In this document: positions 21,490 to 30,458 of the stretch, in pieces
How positions within the stretch are numbered: the first letter of the stretch is position 1
Layout: the number at the start of each line of letters is the position of its first letter
Position numbers and translations under genes: made by a program
Notes under the pieces: generated by a model
Seen by the model: the letters and a program-made list of their open reading frames with translations, nothing else
What the model was told of the DNA's origin: nothing
Database searches by the model: none
NCBI RefSeq assembly: GCF_002843175.1
Contig: NZ_PJEO01000044.1
Span: forward strand, 1-34,429
DNA length: 34,429 nt
Direction of reading: 5' to 3'
Source of the DNA: Confluentibacter flavum
Lineage (GTDB): Bacteria; Bacteroidota; Bacteroidia; Flavobacteriales; Flavobacteriaceae

Positions 21490-22269
21490 ATGGATTTAGG
21501 ACTCAAGGATAAGGTAATTATAGTAACAGGAGGCTCCAAGGGTATTGGTAATGGTATTTGTAACCTCTTAGCCGAAGAAGGTGCTGTACCCGTAATAGTG
21601 GGAAGGAACCAACAAAATATATTGGATGCTGTTAAGGCAATCCATGTTAAAAACCAGAAAGCATCATATGCTTTTGCAGAGCTTACCGATCACGAACAAT
21701 GCAAAAATGCCGTAGAACGAGTTATAAAGGAGTTTGGAAAAATAGATGGATTGGTGAACAATGCTGGGATAAATGACAGTGTAGGCTTGGCATCTGGAAA
21801 TTATGATAGTTTTATGGAATCCATAAAAAGGAACCTAGTACATTATTATTTGATGGCCCATCATGCATTACCAGAACTAAAGAAGAGTAAAGGAGCTATT
21901 GTTAACATTGGATCCAAGACATCAGTGACAGGACAAGGTGGTACTTCTGGCTATGCTGCTTCAAATGGAGGGAGGAACGCTTTGACAAGGGAATGGGCCG
22001 TGGAATTATTGCCATACAGTATTAGGGTCAATGCGGTCATTGTAGCGGAAAGCTTTACACCGCTTTATGCCAGATGGCTGAATACGTTCCCTGATCCAGA
22101 AAAAAAACTAACTGATATCATCAAAAATATTCCGTTGGAAAAGCGGATGACCACCACTGAAGAGATTGCCAATACAGTGGCATTTTTGTTGTCCGATAAA
22201 TCCAGCCACACCACTGGTCAATTGGTTTTTGTTGACGGGGGGTATGTGCATCTGGATAGAGGATTGTAA
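21490..22269 (+). CDS. SDR oxidoreductase, probable L-fucose dehydrogenase
   Basis: Expected to oxidise L-fucose to L-fucono-lactone, the first pathway step. The 259-residue protein has the TGGSKGIG cofactor motif (13-20), NNAG (about 92-95) and a C-terminus (SSHTTGQLVFVDGGYVHLDR) like known L-fucose dehydrogenases. The active-site motif is unusual: Tyr155 is followed by Asn159 where SDRs carry lysine (YAASN, not YxxxK). The codon is AAT, one base from lysine. This may be a trait of the Bacteroidota branch or an inactivating change. The gene is set off by 87 bases from the hydrolase and followed by fucP after 34 bases. No separate fuconolactonase gene is present. Confidence 0.8.
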   Translation: MDLGLKDKVIIVTGGSKGIGNGICNLLAEEGAVPVIVGRNQQNILDAVKAIHVKNQKASYAFAELTDHEQCKNAVERVIKEFGKIDGLVNNAGINDSVGLASGNYDSFMESIKRNLVHYYLMAHHALPELKKSKGAIVNIGSKTSVTGQGGTSGYAASNGGRNALTREWAVELLPYSIRVNAVIVAESFTPLYARWLNTFPDPEKKLTDIIKNIPLEKRMTTTEEIANTVAFLLSDKSSHTTGQLVFVDGGYVHLDRGL

Positions 22270-22303
22270 AATTAATTATTTAAATTATTATAATATATTG
22301 AAT

Positions 22304-23632
22304 ATGGACAAAGTTAGACCGCCAGTGGTGTCAAAAAAAGTAATGGTGCCTTTTATTTTGATAACCTCCTTATTTGCTCTTTGGGGATTTGCCAATGCGG
22401 TCACGGACCCAATGGTACAAGCTTTTAAAAAAATATTGGAGCTTTCAAATTCTGAGGCCGCATGGGTGCAAATGGCATTTTATGGCGGGTATTTCTGCAT
22501 GGCTTTGCCAGCGGCCATGTTTATGAGGAAATATTCGTATAAAACAGGTATTTTGATAGGTTTGGGATTATATGCAACAGGTGCATTACTGTTTTATCCA
22601 GCCGCAATAACCGAGCAATTTTGGTTCTTCTGTTTGGGGTTGTATGTTCTAACCTTTGGTTTGGCTTTTCTAGAAACAGCGGCAAACCCCTATGCGTTGG
22701 CATTGGGAGCAAAAGAAACAGCGACCCAGAGATTAAACTTAGCACAAGCATTTAATCCATTAGGCTTAATAGTGGGTTTGTTTGTTGCACAGCAATTTGT
22801 ACTCAAGAATTTACAATCGGACGATATAGATAATTTCAGGGTTTTAGATGAAGCTTCAAAGATTCTAATAAAAACGTCTGATCTCATAGTCATTAGAAAT
22901 CCTTATGTGATTTTGGGACTGGTTATTTTAGCTGTTTTTGTTCTTTTTATTATCAGTAAAATGCCCCAATCCAAAGAAGATGGGGCGATGCCAAACATTG
23001 GCGAAACGTTTGCCGCTTTAGAGAAAAATAAAAAATATGTATTAGGAGTCTTGGCTCAGATATTATATGTTGGCGCGCAGATTATGTGTTGGACTTATAT
23101 TTATCAGTATGCTGAAGCCATAAGTATAGATAGTGTCACAGCGGGTTACTACCAAATGGCCGCATTTATTTTTTTTACAATAGGTAGAGCCATTGGTACT
23201 TATTTGTTACGTTTTATAAGTTCAGGAAAATTATTGATGTATTTTGCTCTATTGGCAACCGTATTTGTATTAGGAACTATAATAGTAGAAGGAGACGTTG
23301 GTTTGTATTGTTTGGTAGGGGTTTCTTTTTGTATGTCCTTAATGTTCCCTACTATCTATGGTATCGCTTTGGGTGATTTAACCGAAGAACAGTCCAAGGT
23401 TGGGTCTGCTGGTTTGGTGATGGCCATCGTGGGAGGTGCCTTAATGCCAAAACTTCAAGGTATGATTATAGATTTAGGAGGGAATGGCGTTAACGATACC
23501 ACCATATTAGGTGTTTCAGAAGTTAATTTCTCATTTGTTTTGCCCTTGTTATGCTTTATTTATATAGCCTGGTACGGATTAAGGGTGTTTAAAAGGCATG
23601 AAGCAACTGATGATTTTTTACATGTTGTATAA
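22304..23632 (+). CDS. fucP: L-fucose:H+ symporter, FucP-like MFS
   Basis: Inner-membrane proton symporter bringing L-fucose into the cytosol. It has 442 residues and about 12 hydrophobic helices. Family segments include LWGFANAVTDPMVQAF near residue 25, GGYFCMALPAA near 65 and FLETAANPYALALG near 122-135, the last holding the glutamate equivalent to a key FucP residue. I place the start at the ATG at 22304. The frame is open from 22166, but that stretch overlaps the fucose dehydrogenase gene and encodes no membrane-protein-like sequence. FucP-type proteins can also take other 6-deoxy or pentose sugars. The catabolic genes beside it support fucose. Confidence 0.9.
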   Translation: MDKVRPPVVSKKVMVPFILITSLFALWGFANAVTDPMVQAFKKILELSNSEAAWVQMAFYGGYFCMALPAAMFMRKYSYKTGILIGLGLYATGALLFYPAAITEQFWFFCLGLYVLTFGLAFLETAANPYALALGAKETATQRLNLAQAFNPLGLIVGLFVAQQFVLKNLQSDDIDNFRVLDEASKILIKTSDLIVIRNPYVILGLVILAVFVLFIISKMPQSKEDGAMPNIGETFAALEKNKKYVLGVLAQILYVGAQIMCWTYIYQYAEAISIDSVTAGYYQMAAFIFFTIGRAIGTYLLRFISSGKLLMYFALLATVFVLGTIIVEGDVGLYCLVGVSFCMSLMFPTIYGIALGDLTEEQSKVGSAGLVMAIVGGALMPKLQGMIIDLGGNGVNDTTILGVSEVNFSFVLPLLCFIYIAWYGLRVFKRHEATDDFLHVV

Positions 23633-23640
23633 ATTTAATC

Positions 23641-23784
23641 ATAGACCAAACCCCAATGGGTCGTTATGGAGTGCCAGAAGATTTAGTTAGTACCACATTA
23701 TACTTGTGTGATGATGCATCTTCTTTTGTAACAGGAGTCGTTATTCCAGTAGATTGTGGGTTTAGTGCATTTTGTGGGGTATAA
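23641..23784 (+). pseudogene. 3' stub of an SDR-type fructuronate reductase (uxuB) gene
   Basis: The frame from 23641 encodes 47 residues (QTPMGRYGVPEDL...TLYLCDDASSFVTG..IPVDCGFSAFCGV, then stop) that match only the C-terminus of SDR enzymes. The IPVDxGFSAF.GV ending is typical of the SDR-type D-mannonate oxidoreductase that reduces fructuronate to mannonate. Two cysteines stand where Gly and Ser are usual. No start or Rossmann region exists; fucP ends 8 bases before the homology begins. It lies 14 bases before uxuA, where an intact copy would be expected. The fucose module therefore seems to have been joined to the uronate module at this point, removing the 5' four-fifths of the gene. Confidence 0.83.
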
Positions 23785-23798
23785 AATATAAATAAAAT

Positions 23799-24977
23799 AT
23801 GGAGCAAACATGGCGTTGGTATGGGCCAAAAGATCCCGTATCGTTATCAGATATCAAACAAGCAGGCGCAACAGGAATTGTAAGCGCGTTACATCATATT
23901 CCCAACGGAACCATTTGGACTGTTGAAGAAATAAATAAAATAAAAGAAATTATAGAAAGTGTTGGATTAACTTGGAGTGTGATAGAAAGTGTGCCGGTTC
24001 ATGAAAACATAAAAACACGTTCGGGAAATTTTCAGCAATACATAGATAATTACAAAAAAAGTATTGAAAATTTAGCAACTTGTGGCATTCATATAGTTTG
24101 TTACAATTTCATGCCCGTTTTAGATTGGACAAGAACAGATTTGGCTTTTGAAGTAGAAGATGGTTCTAAAGCATTACGGTTTGATGTAGCAGCATTTGCA
24201 GCTTTTGAAATGTATTTATTAAAAAGACCAGGAGCTGAAAATGATTATTCTGATGAACAAAAGATGGAAGCTATGGCTTATTTTCAAAATCTTTCAGATG
24301 ATGACAAACAAAAATTAGTTAAAAACATTATTGCAGGATTACCAGGTGCAGAAGAAGGTTATACCTTAGAACAATTTCAAACCATTTTAGATACGTATTC
24401 TCATATTGATGCACAAAAATTAAGAGAAAATCTGGTAGCGTTTTTAAAAGAAATCGTACCTGTTGCAGCTCAAAATAATGTGTTAATGTGTATTCATCCA
24501 GACGATCCTCCTTATCCTATTTTAGGCTTGCCACGTGTGGTTAGCACCGAAGAGGATTATGCCTATTTATTTTCTCAAGTACCAGATAGAGCTAATGGGA
24601 TTACCTTTTGTACAGGCTCTCTAGGTGTTAGGGAAGATAACGATTTGGTTCAAATTGTGAAACGTTTTGCAGATCGTGTTCATTTTCTTCATTTTAGAAG
24701 TACGCAACGCGATGAAAAAGGTAATTTCTATGAAGCCAATCATTTAGAAGGTGATGTAGACATGTATAGTGTTGTAAAAGAAATCGTTATAGAAGAGCGC
24801 AGACGTAAAGCAGCGGGCATGAAAGATGCTATAATACCCATGCGTCCAGATCACGGACACCAAATGTTAGACGATTTACACAAAAAAACCAACCCAGGGT
24901 ATTCGGGTATTGGGCGTTTAAGAGGGTTAGCAGAATTAAGAGGTTTAGAATTAGGTATCTCTAAAAGTTTAGTATAA
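23799..24977 (+). CDS. uxuA: Mannonate dehydratase
   Basis: Cytosolic Fe/Mn-dependent enzyme converting D-mannonate to 2-keto-3-deoxy-D-gluconate in hexuronate catabolism. The 392 residues follow the UxuA family from the start ([24 protein letters not shown]) through the metal-site regions [10 protein letters not shown] (about 230), FCTGSLG (about 270), HFLHFRST (about 295) and [10 protein letters not shown] (about 347). Length is normal. The stop overlaps the uxaC start by one base (TAATG). The enzyme that should feed it, fructuronate reductase, survives only as a stub just upstream. Confidence 0.95.
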   Translation: MEQTWRWYGPKDPVSLSDIKQAGATGIVSALHHIPNGTIWTVEEINKIKEIIESVGLTWSVIESVPVHENIKTRSGNFQQYIDNYKKSIENLATCGIHIVCYNFMPVLDWTRTDLAFEVEDGSKALRFDVAAFAAFEMYLLKRPGAENDYSDEQKMEAMAYFQNLSDDDKQKLVKNIIAGLPGAEEGYTLEQFQTILDTYSHIDAQKLRENLVAFLKEIVPVAAQNNVLMCIHPDDPPYPILGLPRVVSTEEDYAYLFSQVPDRANGITFCTGSLGVREDNDLVQIVKRFADRVHFLHFRSTQRDEKGNFYEANHLEGDVDMYSVVKEIVIEERRRKAAGMKDAIIPMRPDHGHQMLDDLHKKTNPGYSGIGRLRGLAELRGLELGISKSLV

Positions 24978-26389
24978 TGGCCACCATAAATTCAAAAGCA
25001 TTTATTACCGATAATTTTTTATTGAATTCTGAAGTAGCCGTAACCTTATATCATCAATACGCTAAAGATTTACCTATTATTGATTATCACAATCATTTAT
25101 CTCCAAAACTTATTGCAGAAAATAAACCCGTAAACAATATAACCGAAGCTTGGTTAAATGGCGACCATTACAAATGGCGTGGTATGCGGGCTAATGGCAT
25201 AGATGAAAATGACATAACAGGAAATGCCAGTTTAGTGCAACGTTTTGAAAAATGGGCTGAAACGGTTCCTTATACCTTAAGAAACCCGTTGTTTCATTGG
25301 ACGCAACTTGAATTAAAGCGCTATTTTGATATTGATGCTATTTTACAACCAGCAACAGCTTCAGAAATTTACAGCAAAGCAAACGCCATTTTAGCACACA
25401 AAACACCTGCCCAATTATTAGAAGATATGAAGGTGGAAGTAGTGTGCACAACAGATGACCCATCAGATACTTTAGAATATCACCAAACAATTGCAAAGGC
25501 AGGTTTTTACACCAAAGTGTATCCTACATTTAGAGCCGATGAATTGTTTTTTATAGGTCAAGAAAAATTTCTACCTTATCTAAATAAATTAAGCAATGCT
25601 GTTAATTTTGAAATTTCAAATTATTCAGATTTTATAAGAGCCATAGATGCAAGAATTGCATATTTTAATGAGAATGGCTGTCGCCTGTCAGATTTTGGGG
25701 TAGGCGAAGCTTTAGTCATGGAAGCATTTACAGAAGTAGAAGTGGAAGCCATTTTTAAGAAACGATTGCAAGGTGACACACTTTCTTCATTAGAAATTAA
25801 TAAATACAGGTCTGCTATTTTCTTACATTTAGGAAAACAATACCATAAATTTAATTGGGTTCAACAATATCATTTGGGCCCTATTAGAAATAATAATACC
25901 TGTTTGGTAGAGCAAATTGGTTTAGATGCAGGCTGCGATTCTATAGCCGATTTTCCAATGGCAGAATTTATGTCTAAGTTATTCAATAGCTTAAATGCTA
26001 GCAATCAACTAGCAAAAACCATCACCTACAATTTAAACCCATCACAAAATGAAGTGTTTGCTACCATGATGGGTAATTTCCAAACTGGAGGTGTTCCCGG
26101 AAAAATGCAATGGGGTTCAGGTTGGTGGTTTTTAGACCAAAAAGACGGGATGGAAAAACAATTAAATACGCTATCAAATATGGGTTTATTAAGCCGATTT
26201 GTAGGTATGTTAACAGATAGTAGAAGTTTTCTTTCGTTTCCTCGTCATGAATATTTCAGACGCATTTTATGTGATTTGTTGGCTGAGGATGTTAACAAAG
26301 GTTTGGTGCCTAATGATATTGATTTTTTAGGAAACATGGTTCAGGATATTTGTTATAATAATGCTATGCGATATTTTAATTTCAATTAA
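24977..26389 (+). CDS. uxaC: Glucuronate isomerase
   Basis: Isomerises D-glucuronate to D-fructuronate (or D-galacturonate to D-tagaturonate) in the cytosol. The 470-residue protein has the family's N-terminal IIDYHNHLSP metal site (about 35-44), HYKWRGMRANG (about 64), CTTDDPSDTLEYH (about 156), LHLGKQYHKFN and the GWWFLDQKDGM and GMLTDSRSFLSFPRHEYFRR segments near the C-terminus. It overlaps uxuA by one base, so the two are translationally coupled. With UxuA present, and no altronate enzymes, the glucuronate branch is favoured. Confidence 0.95.
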   Translation: MATINSKAFITDNFLLNSEVAVTLYHQYAKDLPIIDYHNHLSPKLIAENKPVNNITEAWLNGDHYKWRGMRANGIDENDITGNASLVQRFEKWAETVPYTLRNPLFHWTQLELKRYFDIDAILQPATASEIYSKANAILAHKTPAQLLEDMKVEVVCTTDDPSDTLEYHQTIAKAGFYTKVYPTFRADELFFIGQEKFLPYLNKLSNAVNFEISNYSDFIRAIDARIAYFNENGCRLSDFGVGEALVMEAFTEVEVEAIFKKRLQGDTLSSLEINKYRSAIFLHLGKQYHKFNWVQQYHLGPIRNNNTCLVEQIGLDAGCDSIADFPMAEFMSKLFNSLNASNQLAKTITYNLNPSQNEVFATMMGNFQTGGVPGKMQWGSGWWFLDQKDGMEKQLNTLSNMGLLSRFVGMLTDSRSFLSFPRHEYFRRILCDLLAEDVNKGLVPNDIDFLGNMVQDICYNNAMRYFNFN

Positions 26390-26405
26390 TTGAAAAATAA
26401 AGATT

Positions 26406-27704
26406 ATGAAAGAAACTCAAAAGTTATCCAATTATCGTTACAGGATTTTAGGACTTTTAATGTTCGCCACCACCATTAACTATTTTGATAGGAGCCTTAT
26501 TGGGGTATTGGCCCCAACACTTGAAAAATTATTTGGATGGACCAATAGTGATTATGCCAATATTATGATATCATTTAAAGTGGCCTACGCACTGGGTTTG
26601 CTTTTTATGGGCGGTTTAATAGACTGCTTAGGAACCAAAAAAGGATATACCTTATCCATTGTTATTTGGAGTGTATTTGGTATGTTACATGCTTTTGTAC
26701 GTCCAGGTTTTAGTGTCATTGGATTCGCTGCGGCAAGATTTGGATTAGGCTTTGGTGAGTCTGGAAACTTTCCTGCTGCTATAAAAACAACTGCAGAATG
26801 GTTTCCAAAAAAAGACAGAGCTTTTGCAACAGGGCTTTTTAATGCAGCCACAAGCATAGGTGCCATCGCCGCACCTTTTGTTGTGGGGTGGATAGTACAT
26901 GAAGATGGTAAAAATTGGCAGTTTCCTTTTTTGATCACTGGGATTTTAAGTGCGTTCTGGGTATTTTTATGGTTTAAGATGTATAAAAAACCAGAAGTTC
27001 ATCCGTATGTAAGCAAAGAAGAATTGGCGTATATCCAGAGTGATTCAGAAATAGAAAATGAAGAAAAGTTGCCTTGGATAAGTGTCGTGGGCAAAAAAGA
27101 AACCTGGGCATTTGCATTGGCAAAAACAACAGATGCTGTATGGTGGTTTTACCTGTTTTGGGGGGCGAAATTTTTGGCAGATACTTTTGACGTCAATATT
27201 CACAACATAGCACTTCCATTTTTTGTAATATATATTATGGCAGATATAGGAAGTATTTTGGGAGGGTATCTTTCGGGTGTTTTTATTAAAAAAGGATGGT
27301 CTATAAATAAGTCTAGAAAAATTACGCTTCTAATATGTTCCTTAATTATATTACCAGTCGCCATGGTGGCTGTTACAGATAACAAATGGTTAGCAATTTT
27401 TTTAATCGGATTAGGCGCAGCAGGCCATCAGGCATGGTCTGCTAATATTTTTACATTAGCATCCGATGTATTTCCTAAGAAAGCAACAGCATCCGTCGTT
27501 GGTATAGGAGGTATGGTAGGGGCTGTGGCAGGTATTATTGTAGATAAAGCATTAGGTACAGTATTAGATACTGCTGGTAATACAGGTTATTTTTGGGCAT
27601 TTCTTTTGGCAGGTTCTAGTTATTTGATTGTTCTTGGGTTGGTTCATTTATTAATGCCAAATATGACGCCTTTAGATGAAAATTTAAATAAAAAATCTAA
27701 TTAA
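26406..27704 (+). CDS. MFS hexuronate transporter, ExuT-like
   Basis: Inner-membrane transporter of the anion:cation symporter type, 432 residues with about 12 hydrophobic helices. The opening NYFDRSLIGVLAPTLEKLFGW and the ARFGLGFGESGNFPAAIKTTAEWFP segment (about 100-125) are typical of ExuT/galactonate-type carriers. Position directly after uxaC (16 bases) and directly before lutA (no gap) supports uptake of glucuronate or another uronate. Transport of fuconate or lactate is possible but less likely. Confidence 0.87.
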   Translation: MKETQKLSNYRYRILGLLMFATTINYFDRSLIGVLAPTLEKLFGWTNSDYANIMISFKVAYALGLLFMGGLIDCLGTKKGYTLSIVIWSVFGMLHAFVRPGFSVIGFAAARFGLGFGESGNFPAAIKTTAEWFPKKDRAFATGLFNAATSIGAIAAPFVVGWIVHEDGKNWQFPFLITGILSAFWVFLWFKMYKKPEVHPYVSKEELAYIQSDSEIENEEKLPWISVVGKKETWAFALAKTTDAVWWFYLFWGAKFLADTFDVNIHNIALPFFVIYIMADIGSILGGYLSGVFIKKGWSINKSRKITLLICSLIILPVAMVAVTDNKWLAIFLIGLGAAGHQAWSANIFTLASDVFPKKATASVVGIGGMVGAVAGIIVDKALGTVLDTAGNTGYFWAFLLAGSSYLIVLGLVHLLMPNMTPLDENLNKKSN

Positions 27705-28442
27705 ATGAAAGTCGGGTTATTTATACCATGTTATATCAATCAATTATACCCGCAAGTTGGAATAGCGACATTAGAACTTCTTGAAAAATTAGGTGTAGAT
27801 GTTGATTATCCTATGGGACAAACCTGTTGCGGGCAACCGCTTGGAAATTCTGGATATGAAGATGATTCTAAAGGCATATGTCAATTGTTCGTTGAAAATT
27901 TTAAAACTTACGATTATATTGTTGGGCCATCCGGAAGTTGTGTGTATCATGTAAAAAAGCATTTCGATATTTTAGAGCAAACCGAAGATGTAAAACGGGT
28001 TAGAAAAAACACTTATGAATTATGTCAATTTATACACGATGTATTAGGAAAAACCCATTTAGGAGCGTCTTTTCCTTATAAAGTAGGCATTCATAAAAGT
28101 TGCCATGGTCTACGTGGATTGCGTTTAGGGTCATGTTCAGAACGGATGGACACACATTATTCAACTGAAGAAGATTTACTTAAAAATGTAAAAGGCTTAG
28201 AGCTGAAAACGTTGAAGAGGGTAGATGAATGCTGTGGTTTTGGAGGCACGTTCTCCGTATTTGAAGAAGCCATTTCGGTAAAGATGGGAAACGATAGGAT
28301 TAGAGATCATATTGATAGTGATGTTCAAGTGATTACAGGAGCAGATCATTCGTGTTTAATGCATCTAGAAGGTTTGATTAATAGGAATAAGCAACCTTTG
28401 AAAGTGATGCACATCGCAGAAATTTTAAATAGCAGTATCTAA
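27705..28442 (+). CDS. lutA: L-lactate utilisation protein LutA (CCG-domain Fe-S subunit)
   Basis: Subunit of the LutABC complex that oxidises L-lactate to pyruvate. The 245 residues contain the two cysteine-rich CCG motifs: CCGQPLGNSGY near residue 40 and CCGFGGTFSV near 177. They also contain the GPSGSC and HKSCHGLRGL segments. ATG follows the transporter stop with no gap, and lutB begins 3 bases downstream. In this locus its probable job is to use the L-lactate released from L-fucose by the hydrolase at 20539-21402. Confidence 0.93.
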   Translation: MKVGLFIPCYINQLYPQVGIATLELLEKLGVDVDYPMGQTCCGQPLGNSGYEDDSKGICQLFVENFKTYDYIVGPSGSCVYHVKKHFDILEQTEDVKRVRKNTYELCQFIHDVLGKTHLGASFPYKVGIHKSCHGLRGLRLGSCSERMDTHYSTEEDLLKNVKGLELKTLKRVDECCGFGGTFSVFEEAISVKMGNDRIRDHIDSDVQVITGADHSCLMHLEGLINRNKQPLKVMHIAEILNSSI

Positions 28443-28445
28443 ATT

Positions 28446-29813
28446 ATGGCACACGCAGACGAAGCAGCACTATTTAATAAAGATGAATCTAAAGTAGACT
28501 GGCATGATAAAGCCTTATGGTTTGTTAGGCAAAAACGAGACAAATCGGCACACAAGGTAAAAGGATGGGAAACACTTAGGGATTTGGCTTCAGCTATTAA
28601 AGCGAATGTGATGTCAAATCTTGATAACTATCTTGTTCAGTTTGAAGAAAATGCCCAAAAAAATGGAGTGACTGTACATTGGGCGGCTGATGCCGAAGAA
28701 CATAATAAAATTGTACATAGTATTCTTCAACAAACCAACGTAAAAAAAGTGGTTAAAAGCAAATCGATGCTTACTGAAGAATGCCATTTAAACCCGTATC
28801 TAGAAGCCAATGGCATTGAGGTGGTTGATACCGATTTAGGGGAACGCATCGTTCAACTAGCAAAAGAAGTACCAAGCCATATAGTTTTACCGGCCATTCA
28901 TAAAACAAAAGAAGAAGTGGACGTCTTGTTTCAAAAGCATTTAGGAACAAAACCAAGTAATGGCGATCCACAATATTTAACGAATGAAGCTAGAAAGCAT
29001 TTACGCGATAAATTCTTAAAGGCCGATGCTGCCATAACGGGAGTTAATTTTGCGGTGGCTGATACAGGTGGGATTGTTGTTTGTACCAACGAAGGAAATG
29101 CCGATATGGGTGCGCATCTTGCTAAAGTGCATATTGCTTGCATGGGTATGGAAAAACTAATTCCGCAAGAAAAACATTTGGGTATTTTTTTAAGATTATT
29201 GGCCAGAAGTGCTACAGGACAACCAATTACAACCTATTCGTCACATTTTAATAAACCAGCTCCGGGTACAGAGATGCATATTGTAATTGTTGATAATGGT
29301 AGAACCGAGCAGTTAAATCGTGAAGATTTTAGAGCATCATTACACTGCATTCGTTGTGGAGCTTGTATGAATACCTGCCCAATTTACAGACGCAGCGGAG
29401 GACACAGTTATAAAGCGACCATACCAGGACCCATTGGTTCTATTTTATCTCCGGGAAAAGATTTAACAAAGCATAGCGATTTACCATTCGCTTCCACGTT
29501 ATGTGGTTCGTGTTCAGATGTTTGTCCGGTTAAAATAAACATTCATGAGCAATTGTATAAATGGCGACAAGTTATTGTTAAAGACGTGCCACAACCTGTC
29601 GTTAAGAAAACCGTTTTAAAAATAGCAGGACGTGTGTTGGCAAATTCTAAAATGTATGGTTTTGCTGGAAAATCAGCACGTTTTATATTAAAGCATGCTC
29701 CTCGATTTGTAACGTATTCTAAATTTAATGCGTGGGGAGAAGCTAGAGATTTACCGGAAGTGAAAGATGATAATTTTGATACGTGGTATAAGAAAAGACA
29801 AAAACATGAGTAG
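28446..29813 (+). CDS. lutB: L-lactate utilisation protein LutB (LUD plus ferredoxin domains)
   Basis: Iron-sulfur subunit of LutABC. The 455-residue protein has an N-terminal LUD domain (about 60-290) and a C-terminal dicluster ferredoxin region. The first 4Fe-4S motif is CIRCGACMNTCPIY (about 301-314) and the second CGSCSDVCPV (about 355-364). The last 100 residues are the family's conserved tail. Its 3' end overlaps the likely lutC start by 8 bases, so translation is coupled. Confidence 0.94.
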   Translation: MAHADEAALFNKDESKVDWHDKALWFVRQKRDKSAHKVKGWETLRDLASAIKANVMSNLDNYLVQFEENAQKNGVTVHWAADAEEHNKIVHSILQQTNVKKVVKSKSMLTEECHLNPYLEANGIEVVDTDLGERIVQLAKEVPSHIVLPAIHKTKEEVDVLFQKHLGTKPSNGDPQYLTNEARKHLRDKFLKADAAITGVNFAVADTGGIVVCTNEGNADMGAHLAKVHIACMGMEKLIPQEKHLGIFLRLLARSATGQPITTYSSHFNKPAPGTEMHIVIVDNGRTEQLNREDFRASLHCIRCGACMNTCPIYRRSGGHSYKATIPGPIGSILSPGKDLTKHSDLPFASTLCGSCSDVCPVKINIHEQLYKWRQVIVKDVPQPVVKKTVLKIAGRVLANSKMYGFAGKSARFILKHAPRFVTYSKFNAWGEARDLPEVKDDNFDTWYKKRQKHE

Positions 29814-30387
29814 AGCATCCATTTTAAACGCAGTAAAAAAGAACAAGCCTGACTTATTGCCATTGCCAGAAATCGATTTAGATGTTTTTTCAGAAAATAT
29901 AGATTTAGTGAAAACATTTATTGGGAATGTTGAATTTGTTGGTGGGAGAGCTATTCAATTGGGTAGTGTTGAAAATATAGATTCAGAAATAAAAAACCTC
30001 TATCCTAATGCAACCAAAATAGTATCCTGTACAAGAGATTCTAATTTAGGTACCATTTCGATTTCAAAAAACACTAATCCACACGGATTAGAAACCATTG
30101 ATTTAGCTATTGTAAAAGGAGAATTGGCGGTTGCCGAAAATGGTGCGGTTTGGATTTCTGAAAATGATCTTACTATTCGGGTCTTACCTTTTATCACCAA
30201 TGATCTGATTTTAATAGTAAACAAAGAAGATATCCATTTACACATGCATAGTGCTTATAAAGCTATTTCAAAAAGAGACAGAACCTTTGGTCTATTTCTT
30301 TCAGGGCCATCTAAAACAGCAGACATCGAACAATGTTTGGTGATAGGAGCCCAGGGCGCTATAAGTTTAACGGTTTTGATTGTTTGA
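29806..30387 (+). CDS. lutC: L-lactate utilisation protein LutC (LUD domain)
   Basis: Third subunit of LutABC, 193 residues, a single LUD domain (TIVLAIVKGELAVAENGAVWI-type core near residues 100-120, LSGPSKTADIEQCLVIGAQG near 165-184). I start it at the ATG at 29806, giving MSRASIL, the normal LutC N-terminus. An in-frame start at 29767 lies inside lutB and adds only 13 unrelated residues. It ends the run of closely packed catabolic genes; the next gene begins 71 bases later. Confidence 0.92.
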   Translation: MSRASILNAVKKNKPDLLPLPEIDLDVFSENIDLVKTFIGNVEFVGGRAIQLGSVENIDSEIKNLYPNATKIVSCTRDSNLGTISISKNTNPHGLETIDLAIVKGELAVAENGAVWISENDLTIRVLPFITNDLILIVNKEDIHLHMHSAYKAISKRDRTFGLFLSGPSKTADIEQCLVIGAQGAISLTVLIV

Positions 30388-30458
30388 ATTCAAATTAGTA
30401 TTACAATCAATTTATAAAAACATTTAAAAGCATTAAATTTAATTTTAGATAGTTAGAA

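Noticed and set aside
22166-22303. 46-codon N-terminal extension of FucP
   Set aside because: Overlaps the upstream SDR gene and is not FucP-like; the ATG at 22304 gives the normal N-terminus.
23633-23798. Possible intact small SDR or short functional peptide before uxuA
   Set aside because: Only the C-terminal 47 residues of an SDR are encoded, with no start codon or cofactor site; treated as a stub.
26585-26938. 117-codon minus-strand ORF within the MFS transporter gene
   Set aside because: Antisense to conserved membrane helices; no independent support.
29543-29917. 124-codon minus-strand ORF across lutB/lutC
   Set aside because: Lies over two well-supported genes and looks like random antisense translation.
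30376-30410. 8-bp inverted repeat (TTGATTGT/ACAATCAA) at the end of lutC
   Set aside because: 19-base loop, overlaps the stop codon and has no T-run; too weak to call a terminator.
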